Source of the DNA: Streptomyces endocoffeicus
Lineage (GTDB): Bacteria > Actinomycetota > Actinomycetes > Streptomycetales > Streptomycetaceae
Length of the DNA: 64,000 bases
Assembly (NCBI RefSeq): GCF_016741935.1
Contig: NZ_JAERRG010000025.1
Coordinates: 1 to 64,000, forward strand
Direction: 5' to 3'
The notes below the pieces were generated by a model that was not told where the DNA came from, ran no database searches, and was given only the letters and a program-made list of their open reading frames with translations. The position numbers were made by a program, and so were the translations under genes. This document shows, in pieces, positions 14,359 through 23,037 of this stretch. Within the stretch, counting starts at the first letter, position 1, and each line of letters starts with the position of its first letter.

Positions 14359-15192
14359 GTGACCTATGCGCGCCCTGCCCGGGACAGCCGCCCCGGACCG
14401 CACATCGTCTCCGTCGTCGCCCACCGCGGGGCCTCCGAGGACGCCCCGGAGCACACCCTGGCCGCCTACCGTAAGGCAATCGAGGACGGTGCCGACGCCC
14501 TGGAGTGCGATGTCCGGCTGACCGCCGACGGCCATCTCGTCTGTGTGCACGACCGCCGCATCGACCGCACCTCCAACGGCCGGGGCGCGGTCTCGGCGCT
14601 GGAGCTGTCCGATCTGGCGACTCTGGACTTCAGCTCCTGGAAGGGCCGGGCCACCGACAGGGAGGAGCCGGACCGCGACAACCGGGACAGCACTTCCGTC
14701 CTCACCCTGGAACGGCTCCTGGGGCTCGTCTCGGACGCCGGACGCCGGATCGAACTGGCGATCGAAACCAAGCATCCCACCCGGTGGGCGGGTCAGGTGG
14801 AGGACCGGCTGCTCGGGCTGCTGCGCCGGTTCGGCCTGGACGCGCCGCCGCCCGGCGAACGTTCACCCATCCGTGTGATGAGCTTCTCAGCGCGCTCCCT
14901 GCACCGGATCCACAGCGGGGCCCCCGCCATCCCCACCGTCTACCTGATGCAGTTCATACTGCCGCGCCACCGGGACGGGCAGCTGCCGCCCGGGGTGCGG
15001 ATCGCGGGGCCGAGCATCCGGATCGTACGGAACCACCCCGGCTATGTGGCGCGGCTGCAGCGCGAGGGGCACCGAGTGCACGTCTGGACCGTCGATGAAC
15101 CGGAGGACGTCGAATTGTGCGTCCGCCTGGGCGTTGACGCCCTGATCACCAATCGCCCCAAACAGGTACTGTCCCAACTCGGACGCTCATAA
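14359..15192 (+). CDS. Glycerophosphodiester phosphodiesterase
   Basis: 277 residues forming one GDPD TIM-barrel domain. Visible motifs are VVAHRGASEDAPEHTLAAY (catalytic His and Glu), LECDVRLTADGHLVCVHD (metal-binding acidic residues and catalytic His), ELAIETKHP and the C-terminal VHVWTVDEPEDVELCVRLGVD. It hydrolyses glycerophosphodiesters to glycerol-3-phosphate and an alcohol. No signal peptide, so probably cytoplasmic. The start is GTG 14,359; the open frame runs upstream but overlaps the protease promoter region and loses family-like sequence. Confidence 0.9.
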   Translation: MTYARPARDSRPGPHIVSVVAHRGASEDAPEHTLAAYRKAIEDGADALECDVRLTADGHLVCVHDRRIDRTSNGRGAVSALELSDLATLDFSSWKGRATDREEPDRDNRDSTSVLTLERLLGLVSDAGRRIELAIETKHPTRWAGQVEDRLLGLLRRFGLDAPPPGERSPIRVMSFSARSLHRIHSGAPAIPTVYLMQFILPRHRDGQLPPGVRIAGPSIRIVRNHPGYVARLQREGHRVHVWTVDEPEDVELCVRLGVDALITNRPKQVLSQLGRS

Positions 15193-15332
15193 TGGGCATT
15201 ACAAGGCGTGCACCGGCGCGTTCGGTACGTATTCGATCGTGACGAGTGCGTCACACGATGCCACTTGGCCGGTTTCCGCTCCAGCACCGCGGGGCATTCA
15301 TCCCGTGGCGTGGGGCTAAGGAGGTCTCGGGG

Positions 15333-16070
15333 GTGGCTTTGGTGGTGGCACGGCAGGTGCCGACGTCGTCGACCATGGCCGTACCCCATGGTCCTGCGGG
15401 CGTCCGCGCGGCAAGACAGCGGATGCGCATCGATTTGGGCAGGACTGGGGTATCGGATTCGGTCATAGACGACGCTGTATTGATCCTTTCAGAACTGCTC
15501 AGCAACGCATGGCGACACGGCCGCCCCTGGCGTTCCGACCATGGTGGCGGCACGGTCCGGGCTGCATGGACCGTTGACGAGGACGACCGGCTGACGGTCG
15601 AGGTGACGGATGGCGGCGGACCCACAAGGCCACTTCCGGCCAAGCCGTCGGTGACCGCACGGGGCGGCCGCGGGCTGAACATCATCACGTCGCTGGCCGA
15701 GGAATGGGGCGTGCGGGACGACATCGGCGAAGTCACCGTATGGGCCCTTCTCCCGCCCGACGACGAATTCGCCCGCCGCGTCACGATTCCCTCGGATCTC
15801 TCCCCCGAGCGGAATCCCCACCTGGGTGCGGAACTGCCCTCCGGGCTGCGTCCGGGCCTCGACGCGCATCTCGAGGCCGGTCTCGACGCGAACCTCGGCT
15901 CGGAGTTCGGCTCGAACCTCGGCCCCGAGCTCGGCTCAAATCTCGGCTCGAACCTCGGCTCGGAGCTCGACGCCGATCTGGGCCCCGGCCTGGGCTCGAA
16001 TATCGAGGCGAACATCGACCCCGATTTCGATCGCGAGCTGGACTTCGCCGATCTGGACGAGCTCGCGTAG
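15333..16070 (+). CDS. HATPase (RsbW-like anti-sigma type) protein with repeat tail
   Basis: 245 residues. The histidine-kinase-like ATPase fold is shown by the N box ILSELLSNAWRHGRP, the G1 box VEVTDGGGP and the G2 box GGRGLNIITSLAEEWGV. Such single-domain proteins in Streptomyces act as anti-sigma factors or regulators of anti-anti-sigma factors. The last 75 or so residues are unusual: a run of LGSELGSNLGPEL-type units with Asp and Ile variants, Leu/Gly/acidic-rich, ending in FDRELDFADLDELA. GTG 15,333 has a perfect AAGGAGGT seven nt upstream. A start at 15,246 (adding MRHTMPLGRF...) is open and may be the one used elsewhere. The tail could be an interaction or amphipathic segment. Confidence 0.8.
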   Translation: MALVVARQVPTSSTMAVPHGPAGVRAARQRMRIDLGRTGVSDSVIDDAVLILSELLSNAWRHGRPWRSDHGGGTVRAAWTVDEDDRLTVEVTDGGGPTRPLPAKPSVTARGGRGLNIITSLAEEWGVRDDIGEVTVWALLPPDDEFARRVTIPSDLSPERNPHLGAELPSGLRPGLDAHLEAGLDANLGSEFGSNLGPELGSNLGSNLGSELDADLGPGLGSNIEANIDPDFDRELDFADLDELA

Positions 16071-16253
16071 CCGACGCGGCTCAGGGAGCCGACGCGGTTC
16101 GGCCAAAGGGCTAGGCTCGCGCCCGTAAACCAGTCGTACGCGCCGTAAGAGAGCACCGCCGCGGCCGTACGCAGACCGTCACGGGCGTACGTACGCAGAC
16201 CGTCACGGCGTACGAGCAAGCCCTGAGCCGCACGATCGGGAGACAGCCTCACC

Positions 16254-17222
16254 ATGGCCAAGAAGCGCCGCCCCCAGACGAAGGCCGCAGGCCCACGGGT
16301 CGCCAACGGCGAGATCCCTGTGGTGGGCGCGCGGGAGCCCTGCCCGTGCGGCTCGGGCCGTCGCTACAAAGCCTGTCACGGCAGGGAAGCCGCACACGCC
16401 GTCACCGAGCTGGTGCAGCGCCCCTTCGAGGGGCTCCCCGGCGAATGCGACTGGGTGGCCCTGCGCGAGCTGGTGCCCGCCGCGACCGTCGAGCTGACCC
16501 TCGCCGAGGGGCTGCCCGAGGGGGTTCCGTCGGTCACCCTGGCGACCGTGCTGCCCATGGCGTGGCCCGCGCTGCGCCGCGACAACGGCACCGTGCTGCT
16601 CGGCCTGCAGAACGACACGCCCTCCGGCGACATCAGCCGCGACCTGGCCGACACCCTGCGCCGCGCGCTGACCGCCGAGCCGGGCACCCCGGTGGCCGCC
16701 GAGCGGGCTCCGGGCGACGGTCCGCGGCTGCAGGATCTGCTCGACCCGAAGGGCACTTTCTCGCCGACCCTGCACGAGGGTTTCGAGTTCTGGCTCGAGG
16801 ACGCCGCGAACGCGACCGGAGAGGTCGCCGCGTCCCTGGAACGGGCCAACGCGGCCGCGATCCCCACCGCGCGGCTCACCGGCGTGGAGGCGGCCTACTG
16901 GTGCGAGACGCCGGAGAAGAACCACCTGCGCTGGGTCATGTCCCACCCCGAGGAGAAGCTGCTGGACGCGCTCGCCCGGCTGCACGCCGCGGGTGCCTCC
17001 TCGCTCGGCGAGAACACCCGGCTGGTGGGCTCCTTCCGGGCCCATGGGCTCACGGTGCCGGTGTGGGATCTGCCACGCGGGATGAGCGCCGAGGACACCG
17101 AGAAGCCGGCCGTGGACCTCGCCGGACGGCTCGTGGAGGCGCTCGCCTCCGACGCCCCGCTGACGCCCGAGCAGCGGCGCGCCCGGGGCGGTCTCACCAA
17201 CCGTCAGGTGACGCTGAGCTGA
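16254..17222 (+). CDS. DUF5926 protein with SEC-C zinc motif
   Basis: 322 residues. The basic N-terminus MAKKRRPQTKA leads to a SEC-C motif (REPCPCGSGRRYKACHG, about 28-44) that binds zinc, as at the SecA C-terminus. The remaining 270 residues form the DUF5926 domain found in actinobacteria. The SEC-C motif suggests interaction with the Sec/SecB or ribosomal machinery, but the function is unknown. Cytoplasmic, single gene. It is preceded by repeats of a CGTACG(CAGACCGTCACGG) type at 16,165-16,215 in the leader. Confidence 0.85.
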   Translation: MAKKRRPQTKAAGPRVANGEIPVVGAREPCPCGSGRRYKACHGREAAHAVTELVQRPFEGLPGECDWVALRELVPAATVELTLAEGLPEGVPSVTLATVLPMAWPALRRDNGTVLLGLQNDTPSGDISRDLADTLRRALTAEPGTPVAAERAPGDGPRLQDLLDPKGTFSPTLHEGFEFWLEDAANATGEVAASLERANAAAIPTARLTGVEAAYWCETPEKNHLRWVMSHPEEKLLDALARLHAAGASSLGENTRLVGSFRAHGLTVPVWDLPRGMSAEDTEKPAVDLAGRLVEALASDAPLTPEQRRARGGLTNRQVTLS

Positions 17223-17358
17223 CGTCCCCCGGACGGCCGGAGGGCGCCGCGGGGGCACGTGACGCCGCTCACAACTCACTGTTACGCCCTGCAAATCGAC
17301 GTCCGGAAATCCGCGATCGAATTTGCTATCGGCCGATCTCTTGTTACGGTTCTAAAAG

Positions 17359-17396
17359 CCCGGTCGCTGGTGCATCCCCCGTCGCCAGCGACCGGG
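17359..17396. terminator. Hairpin downstream of DUF5926 gene, possibly a small RNA element
   Basis: A 12-bp perfect stem, CCCGGTCGCTGG pairing with its complement, and a 14-nt loop holding five consecutive C. It is 137 nt past the DUF5926 stop and is preceded by an AT-rich stretch (17,290-17,356) that could be a promoter. It may therefore be a terminator or a short RNA. Confidence 0.45.
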
Positions 17397-17469
17397 CGCT
17401 TCCATGTCCGCGTCCGGACGGCGGCGCGGGACGGTGGGACAGGTACGGACCAACTGCCTCCGGCAGCGC

Positions 17470-17540
17470 GGGAGTTGCTCCCGGGGCCCGGTGAGGGAGT
17501 TGCTCCGGGGCTCGTAAGGGAGTTGCTGCGGGGCCCGGAG
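17470..17540. repeat. Short tandem repeats in a 530-bp non-coding gap
   Basis: GGGAGTTGCTCCGGGGCCCG-type units begin at 17,470, 17,495 and 17,518 (spacings 25 and 23). The whole gap 17,223-17,752 lacks a convincing gene. A second short repeat (CGCGCTCAGCGG twice) lies near 17,695-17,720. Confidence 0.6.
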
Positions 17541-17752
17541 TGCACGGCGGGGCCCACGGTGCGCGGCACTGGCACGCGCGGGAAGCCCCTCAGCGCCCTG
17601 TGCCCGCGAAAAACGCCGTCCCCGGAGCCAGGACGGGCCCGGAGGCCGGGAAGTCGCCTCCCCGGCCTCCTGGCCCTCACACGCCCGCGAGCGTCGCGCT
17701 CAGCGGTCCGCCGCGCTCAGCGGCCCCCGAACCCCCGCACCCGGGGCCCGCC

Positions 17753-18427
17753 TCAGTAGGCGAGCCGGCTGCCTCCGTCGGGCGCGCTGGTGCTGGCCTC
17801 GACCAAAGCGTTCACCACCGTGGCCACCTGGGGCAGCCAGGGCCGCCCGGAGCGGCGCAGCGGCTGCCGCTCCCAGCGCACCCGCCCGGAGCCGGTCTGC
17901 GACGGCGGCAGCACCACATAGCCGCCCTCGCCGTGGAACCGCAGCGAGCTGGGCACCCAGTCCTGCTGGCTCAGCAGCTCGCCGAGGTCCTCGAGGGAGT
18001 ACGGCTCCACCAGCAGCGACCAGCGGGTCGGCGTGGCGACCACCGGGCCGAGCCGTACGCCCGCCCGGTCGAAGACCGCCAGCGCCCGTGCCCCGGCGAC
18101 CGCGGGCAGGCTCACCGCGCAGGGCGCGTGGCCGCCCGTGGCCAGCAGGAGGGGCGCGGAGGGCCGGTTGCCCCACCACCAGCGCACCATGCGCTCGTCC
18201 GTGGTGGCGGCGAGGAGAACAGGGTCGAACGGATGTCCACCCGGAACCGCACATTCCGGGTCGGGGCAGCCGCACACTCGCGGCCGTCCGCCGCCGGACC
18301 GGAGTCCGACGCCGGGGACCACGGGCCACTGCCACTCGGTGGCGCAGGTGAGCGCCGCACGCAGCAGCGGCGACCGCGCGCCGCGCCGCAGCGAGAACTT
18401 GCGTCGCCTTCCGAGGATCTCGCGCAT
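17753..18427 (-). CDS. Primase-polymerase (PrimPol)-like domain protein
   Basis: 224 residues. It matches the short Streptomyces proteins annotated as bifunctional DNA primase/polymerase: LLRAALTCATEWQWPVVPGV, a Cys-rich CGCPDPECAVPGGHPFDP, then MVRWWWGNRPSAPLLLATG and a late EPYSLEDLGELL. The Cys cluster probably binds zinc. These single-domain proteins lack the clear acidic triad of active PrimPol enzymes, so activity is uncertain. I start at ATG 18,427 (MREILGRRRKF); upstream residues are not family-like. Convergent with the DUF5926 gene. Confidence 0.75.
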   Translation of the reverse strand: MREILGRRRKFSLRRGARSPLLRAALTCATEWQWPVVPGVGLRSGGGRPRVCGCPDPECAVPGGHPFDPVLLAATTDERMVRWWWGNRPSAPLLLATGGHAPCAVSLPAVAGARALAVFDRAGVRLGPVVATPTRWSLLVEPYSLEDLGELLSQQDWVPSSLRFHGEGGYVVLPPSQTGSGRVRWERQPLRRSGRPWLPQVATVVNALVEASTSAPDGGSRLAY

Positions 18428-18964
18428 GAGCGCTCGTTCCTTTCCGTTAACGCCGAGGGCTGTCCGTCGCACTACATCGCACTTCAGATGGCACTTCACT
18501 TGGACTTACGTGGCGCTGTCCGGCATCGTTCGGCCCGTCACAGCAGGTGGATCACAAGTCACTGCGCGTACAAGGCAGCGCATCACGCCGCGGGCCGAGC
18601 GTGGAACGTGGCGAGGGGTGGCGCGCGCATGGCGCTTGCCGTCCGGTTGGTGCCTTCCTCGCCACTCGGGGATGGGCGCGGCCGTTGTGGTCTATGACGC
18701 CTGGACCGGCCGCGGGGTTCCGGGGCGATCCGAACTGCCCCTGCCCCTTCTCCGATGTGTACCCGCCGCGGTGGAGACGACGCGCTGTCGAACGACGTCA
18801 GTCGACCTCGAAGGGATAGCCTAACGACTTTTTTTCGGCCAAGTTCAATTCCCCCCAGACACCAACAAGACCACCGGGACAATGCTGGACATCGCATCTG
18901 CGCTCCGTGTACATCTGGAGACAGTAGCGGCACAGTAGCGGCGCAGCACGACAGGGGGTTTGCG
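18428..18964. other. Long intergenic region, divergent promoters
   Basis: About 540 bases between the divergent PrimPol-like and PP2C genes. No convincing gene. It contains a T7 run followed by AT-rich sequence near 18,830-18,860 and must hold the promoters of both genes. Confidence 0.5.
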
Positions 18965-19012
18965 ATGCTATTGAGCGAGCCGGACCCGACGGGTGAAGGC
19001 AGCGGGCCATGA
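18965..19012 (+). CDS. Possible 15-aa leader ORF coupled to the PP2C gene
   Basis: ATG 18,965 has a purine-rich AGGGGG about 8 nt upstream and encodes MLLSEPDPTGEGSGP. Its TGA overlaps the ATG of the next gene (ATGA). Such an arrangement could couple translation of the phosphatase. It may equally be chance; nothing shows that the peptide itself matters. Confidence 0.3.
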   Translation: MLLSEPDPTGEGSGP

Positions 19013-20658
19013 ACTCGCCCCACGCGCCGAAAGTGGCTGGAATCGATCCTGCCCTCCCCTCGCCCACGCAAACTGCCGACCCCGTCACACCGCCCCTGGC
19101 GGCGCCCAACTCCGGTGTCCAGGACCGGCTGGCGGGCTGGGTCTCGGACCTCACCACCCTTCATGAGCTCACCGAGCGGCTGGTCCGGACCGACACCCTC
19201 GACGAGGCACTGCGCGAACTGCTGCGCGCGGGCGCGTCCCTGGTCGGCGCCCGGCGCGGACTGGTCGCGCTCGAACCGGCCGACGGGCTCGGCCCGGTGA
19301 TCACCGTGGGGCTCGGTCTCGGCCACGCCGACCTCGGCCAGATCGAGACCATCCCGCGCGGCTCCGCCTCCGCCGGCCATCTCCTGGACGGGCTGCCCGA
19401 GCCGGGCGGCGAGCGGCGCGCCGATGTGACCCACCCCGATATCGCCAGTGAGGCCGACCTCGACCCGCGCCACCGCGAGGTGGCCGCGCGGCTCGGCTTC
19501 TCCGCGAGCTACGCCGTGCCGCTGGACCCGTTCCACGCCGCCCCCCGCACCACGCCCGGCCTTTCCGCCATCCCCGCGCCCGCCCCCGGCGCGGACGGGT
19601 CCGGTGCCGGCACCGGCACCGGCTCCCCGGCGGGCGCGGGCGACCACCCGGCCCCCGGCGTCCCCGGCGTCCCCGGAACGACGAGCGTCACCGACGCCCC
19701 ACGCGTCCCCGGCATCGGCCATGTCGGTGAATCGGCCGCCGCGTCTTCGCCCGGCCTTACGGCCGCCATGGGCGCCGACGGCCCCTCCGGGCGGCTCGGC
19801 GCGGCCGCCTGGCTCTACGACGAGCCCGCCGAGCCCGCGGAGCGCCAGCGCCATCTCGTGGGCCTGTACTGCCAGTACGCCGCCGCCCACATCGCCCGGC
19901 TGATCGAGCTCTCCCGCGCCCGCGCCGCCGTCGCGACCGTCCAGGAGGAGCTGCTGCCCACCCGGCTGCCCCGCGTCCCCGGGGTGCGCCTGGCCGTCCG
20001 CCACCACCCCGGCCCGCGCGGCGGCGGGGACTGGTACGACGCGCTGCCGCTGCCGGATGGAGCGCTCGGGCTCTCGGTGGGCGGGGTCTCCGGCTCCGGG
20101 CCGAGCGCCGTGGTCGCGATGGGGCGGCTGCGGGCCTCGCTGCGGGCGTACGCGGTGATGGAGGGCGAGGACCCGGTCGCCGTGCTGTCCGACCTGGAGC
20201 TGCTGCTGCGGCTCACCGAGCCCGCCCGCTCCGCGACCGCCCTCTTCGCCTACTGCGAGCCCGGGACGCGCAAGGTGGTGCTGGCCGGGGCCGGGCACTG
20301 CCCGCCGCTGCTCACCGGGGAGCGGCGCACCGAGTTCGTGGAGACCACCCTGTCCGCGCCGCTGGGGATGCTCTCCTGCTGGGAGGCGCCCAGCGTGGAG
20401 GTCACACCGTCCTCCGGAGAGACCCTCCTCTTCTACAGCGACGGGCTGCTCCACCGCACCGGGGAGCCGATGGACCGGGCCTTCACCCGGCTGCACACGG
20501 CCGCCGCGAGCGCTCCCAAGGGCGTCCGCGGCGACCCGGACGCCTTCGCCGACCATGTGCTCCGTACGGTGCTCCCCGACGGTCCGGCGGCCTCCGTGGG
20601 GCGGCCCTCGGAGGACGGCACCGAGGACCTCGTCCTGCTCGTGGCGCACTTCGACTGA
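19009..20658 (+). CDS. GAF-PP2C (SpoIIE-type) phosphatase, catalytic motif degenerate
   Basis: 549 residues. A GAF-like sensor (about 35-300) contains a Pro/Gly/Ala-rich insertion around 180-245. The SpoIIE phosphatase domain spans about 305-545. The first metal motif is present (GGGDWYDALPLP), as are FAYCEP, AGAGHCPPLL, LLFYSDGLLHR and the final GTEDLVLLVAHF. The second metal motif, normally GD-V-S-GHG, reads VGGVSGSG: the metal-binding Asp and the His are replaced. Family proteins dephosphorylate anti-anti-sigma factors. With the Asp lost this one may be inactive or regulatory. It lies in a neighbourhood with two RsbW-like ATPases. Confidence 0.85.
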   Translation: MNSPHAPKVAGIDPALPSPTQTADPVTPPLAAPNSGVQDRLAGWVSDLTTLHELTERLVRTDTLDEALRELLRAGASLVGARRGLVALEPADGLGPVITVGLGLGHADLGQIETIPRGSASAGHLLDGLPEPGGERRADVTHPDIASEADLDPRHREVAARLGFSASYAVPLDPFHAAPRTTPGLSAIPAPAPGADGSGAGTGTGSPAGAGDHPAPGVPGVPGTTSVTDAPRVPGIGHVGESAAASSPGLTAAMGADGPSGRLGAAAWLYDEPAEPAERQRHLVGLYCQYAAAHIARLIELSRARAAVATVQEELLPTRLPRVPGVRLAVRHHPGPRGGGDWYDALPLPDGALGLSVGGVSGSGPSAVVAMGRLRASLRAYAVMEGEDPVAVLSDLELLLRLTEPARSATALFAYCEPGTRKVVLAGAGHCPPLLTGERRTEFVETTLSAPLGMLSCWEAPSVEVTPSSGETLLFYSDGLLHRTGEPMDRAFTRLHTAAASAPKGVRGDPDAFADHVLRTVLPDGPAASVGRPSEDGTEDLVLLVAHFD

Positions 20659-20769
20659 CGCGGGGCCCACTTCGACTGACTCGGGGCCCACCTCGGCCGA
20701 CTCGGGGCCCACCTCGGCCGACGCGGGGCCCACGCCGGACGCGTGGCCCACGCCGAGTGACGCGTGGCC
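20647..20769. repeat. Tandem repeat over the PP2C stop codon (6 units of 21 nt)
   Basis: Units start at 20,647, 20,668, 20,689, 20,710, 20,731 (18 nt) and 20,749. The form is CAC-TTCGACTGAC-CGGGGCC with drift toward the right. The first unit includes the last three codons and stop of the PP2C gene (His-Phe-Asp-TGA), and the second repeats that stop in frame. Confidence 0.85.
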
Positions 20770-20896
20770 CCCTTACGGGTGCGGCTCGAGCGGGACCACG
20801 GCCCCCGCTGGAGCCGTGGTCGCCCGGCGCCTCGGGCCCTCCCGGCCGTCAGGCCCCCCACATACGATGGGTGGGGTCCAGTTCGAGGAGGAAGAC

Positions 20897-22363
20897 GTGA
20901 CCGAGGAGCCCACCTCCGAAGCCCCGGAGACCCCGGAAGGCGAGGAGCCCATCAAGCAGCGGAAGAACGGCCTGTACCCAGGCGTTTCCGACGAGCTCAC
21001 CGCGAGCATGAAGTCCGGCTGGGCGGACACCGAGCAGCACGATCCGGAGCCCCTCGCACAGGCTCCGCAGACCGCCCGCCGCCGTGCCGCGCTCTCCGCG
21101 CGCTTCCCCGGCGATCGCCTGGTCGTCCCCGCGGGCAATCTCCGCACGCGCTCCAACGACACGGACTACAGCTTCCGCGCCTCGACCGAGTACGCGTACC
21201 TCACCGGCGACCAGACCGAGGACGGTGTGCTGGTGCTGGAGCCCGAGGCGGGCGGCGGCCACACCGCGACGCTGTATCTGCTGCCGCGCTCCGACCGGGA
21301 GAACGGCGAGTTCTGGCTGGACGGCCAGGGCGAGCTGTGGGTCGGCCGCCGGCTCAGCCTTACGGAGGCCGAGAAGCGGCTGGGCCTGCCCGCCAGGGAC
21401 GTCCGCAAGCTGGCCGACGAGCTCCGGGACGCCACCGGCCCGGTCCGTATCGTGCGCGGCCACGACGCCGGGCTGGAGACCGCCCTGACCGACAAGGTCA
21501 CCGGTGAGCGCGACGAGGAGCTGCGGGTCTTCCTCAGTGAGCAGCGTCTGGTCAAGGACGAGTTCGAGATCGGTCAGCTGCAGGCGGCGGTCGACTCGAC
21601 GGTCCGCGGCTTCGAGGATGTCGTCAAGGTTCTGGACAAGGCGCGGGCCACATCGGAGCGCTATATCGAAGGAACGTTCTTCCTTCGGGCCCGGGTCGAG
21701 GGCCACGACGTCGGCTACGGCACCATCGCCGCCGCGGGCCCGCACGCCACCACCCTGCACTGGGTGCGCAACGACGGCCCGGTCCGCTCCGGCGAGCTGC
21801 TCCTGCTGGACGCGGGTGTGGAGACCACCACCCTCTACACCGCCGACGTGACCCGCACCCTGCCGGTGAACGGCACCTACAGCCCGCTGCAGCGCAAGGT
21901 CTACGAGGCGGTCCACGAGGCGCAGGAGGCGGGCATCGCCGCGGTCCGGCCGGGCGCGAAGTACCGCGACTTCCACGACGCCGCACAGCACGTCCTCGCC
22001 ACCAGGCTCGTCGAGTGGGGCCTGGTCGAGGGCCCGGTGGAGCGGGTGCTGGAGCTGGGGCTGCAGCGCCGCTGGACGCTGCACGGCACCGGCCACATGC
22101 TCGGCATGGACGTCCACGACTGCGCCGCGGCCCGCACCGAGACCTATGTGGACGGCACCCTGGAGCCCGGTATGTGCCTGACGGTCGAGCCGGGGCTGTA
22201 CTTCCAGCCCGACGACCTGACCGTGCCGGAGGAGTACCGGGGCATCGGCGTCCGGATCGAGGACGACATCCTGGTGACGGAGGACGGCAACCGCGTGCTG
22301 TCGGCCGCGCTGCCGCGGACCGCCGATGACGTCGAGGCGTGGATGGCCCGCCTCACCGGCTGA
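20897..22363 (+). CDS. pepP: Xaa-Pro aminopeptidase (M24B)
   Basis: 488 residues. The N-terminal creatinase-like domain (about 55-240) includes YSFRASTEYAYLTGD and LYLLPRSDRE. The pita-bread catalytic domain has all five metal ligands: Asp in LLLDAGVE, Asp in TADVTRTLP, His in HGTGHMLGMDVHD, Glu in VEPGLYF and Glu in VRIEDDILV. It releases N-terminal residues that precede proline from peptides in the cytoplasm. The start is GTG 20,897 with GAGGAGGA about 6 nt upstream. It is convergent with the AhpD-like gene, and a strong hairpin lies between them. Confidence 0.92.
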   Translation: MTEEPTSEAPETPEGEEPIKQRKNGLYPGVSDELTASMKSGWADTEQHDPEPLAQAPQTARRRAALSARFPGDRLVVPAGNLRTRSNDTDYSFRASTEYAYLTGDQTEDGVLVLEPEAGGGHTATLYLLPRSDRENGEFWLDGQGELWVGRRLSLTEAEKRLGLPARDVRKLADELRDATGPVRIVRGHDAGLETALTDKVTGERDEELRVFLSEQRLVKDEFEIGQLQAAVDSTVRGFEDVVKVLDKARATSERYIEGTFFLRARVEGHDVGYGTIAAAGPHATTLHWVRNDGPVRSGELLLLDAGVETTTLYTADVTRTLPVNGTYSPLQRKVYEAVHEAQEAGIAAVRPGAKYRDFHDAAQHVLATRLVEWGLVEGPVERVLELGLQRRWTLHGTGHMLGMDVHDCAAARTETYVDGTLEPGMCLTVEPGLYFQPDDLTVPEEYRGIGVRIEDDILVTEDGNRVLSAALPRTADDVEAWMARLTG

Positions 22364-22402
22364 GACAGCCATACGGCGGCTCATCGCCCGATCGTGCGGG
22401 TC

Positions 22403-22433
22403 CCGTGGGGAGCGGCGGCGCCGCTCCCCACGG
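22403..22433. terminator. Bidirectional terminator
   Basis: A perfect 14-bp stem (CCGTGGGGAGCGGC and its complement) with a 3-nt loop, between the convergent pepP and AhpD-like genes. Confidence 0.8.
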
Positions 22434-22438
22434 TGCGC

Positions 22439-22990
22439 TCAGTTCCGCCCCGGCACCTTGCGGGTGGTCACCGCGATCCGGTTCCAGGAGTTGATCGTGA
22501 AGATGAGGGCGATGAGCTGAGCCAGCTCCCGCTCCTCGAAGTGCCGGGCGGCCCGCTCGTAGACCTCGTCCGGGACGCCGCCGGGCAGCAGCGTGACCGC
22601 CTCGGTGAGCGCCAGGGCGGCCTGCTCCTTCTCGGTGTAGAACCCGGCCTCCCCGGCCTCCTCCCACACCCCCACCAGAGCGATGCGCTCCTTGCTCTCG
22701 CCCGCCTCGTGGGCGTCGGCGGTGTGCATATGGAGGCAGTAGGCGCAGTGGTTGAGCTGGGAGGAGCGGATCTGCACCAGCTCCACCAGGGCCGGGTCCA
22801 GGCCCTCGCGGGCGGCCGCGTCCAGGCTGATCAGCGCCTTGAACGCCTTGGGGGCGGCCTTGGCGAAGTTGACCCGCCCGGTCGTCCGCCGCGCCGCCGT
22901 CGCGGTCTCTGCCGTCGCCTCTGCCGTCGTGGCCTCTGTCGCCGTGGCCGTCCGCGTCGTCGCCGTCTGTGTCGGTGTCGAAGTCGTCAT
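22439..22990 (-). CDS. AhpD-like / carboxymuconolactone decarboxylase family protein
   Basis: 183 residues. After a Thr/Ala-rich N-terminal run of about 35 residues comes the all-helical CMD/AhpD fold with the redox motif NHCAYCLHMHTADA (Cys-x-x-Cys and a following His), as in alkylhydroperoxidase D. Family members reduce peroxides or handle oxidative damage with an external reductant. The Cys pair and His are intact. It is divergent from a MocR-type regulator 47 nt away, which probably controls it. The repetitive N-terminus is unusual for the family and may be a start artefact, since the next in-frame Met is far inside. Confidence 0.85.
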   Translation of the reverse strand: MTTSTPTQTATTRTATATEATTAEATAETATAARRTTGRVNFAKAAPKAFKALISLDAAAREGLDPALVELVQIRSSQLNHCAYCLHMHTADAHEAGESKERIALVGVWEEAGEAGFYTEKEQAALALTEAVTLLPGGVPDEVYERAARHFEERELAQLIALIFTINSWNRIAVTTRKVPGRN

Positions 22991-23015
22991 GGGAATGAAA
23001 TTAGGCCGCTAAGCG

Positions 23016-23029
23016 ACCCTCTGTAGGGT
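23016..23029. promoter_or_regulatory. Short inverted repeat in the divergent AhpD/MocR gap
   Basis: ACCCT-CTGT-AGGGT lies between the two start codons, 9 nt before the MocR ATG. It is a plausible operator or promoter element of the pair. Confidence 0.35.
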
Positions 23030-23037
23030 GCATTTCC

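Noticed and set aside
17359..17396. Possible 6C RNA
   Set aside because: That motif needs two hairpins with C-rich loops of at least six C; only one hairpin with five C is present.
20647..20769. CRISPR-like array
   Set aside because: Units are contiguous with no spacers and no cas genes are present; the same holds for the arrays at 24,494, 46,808, 49,481 and 50,575.
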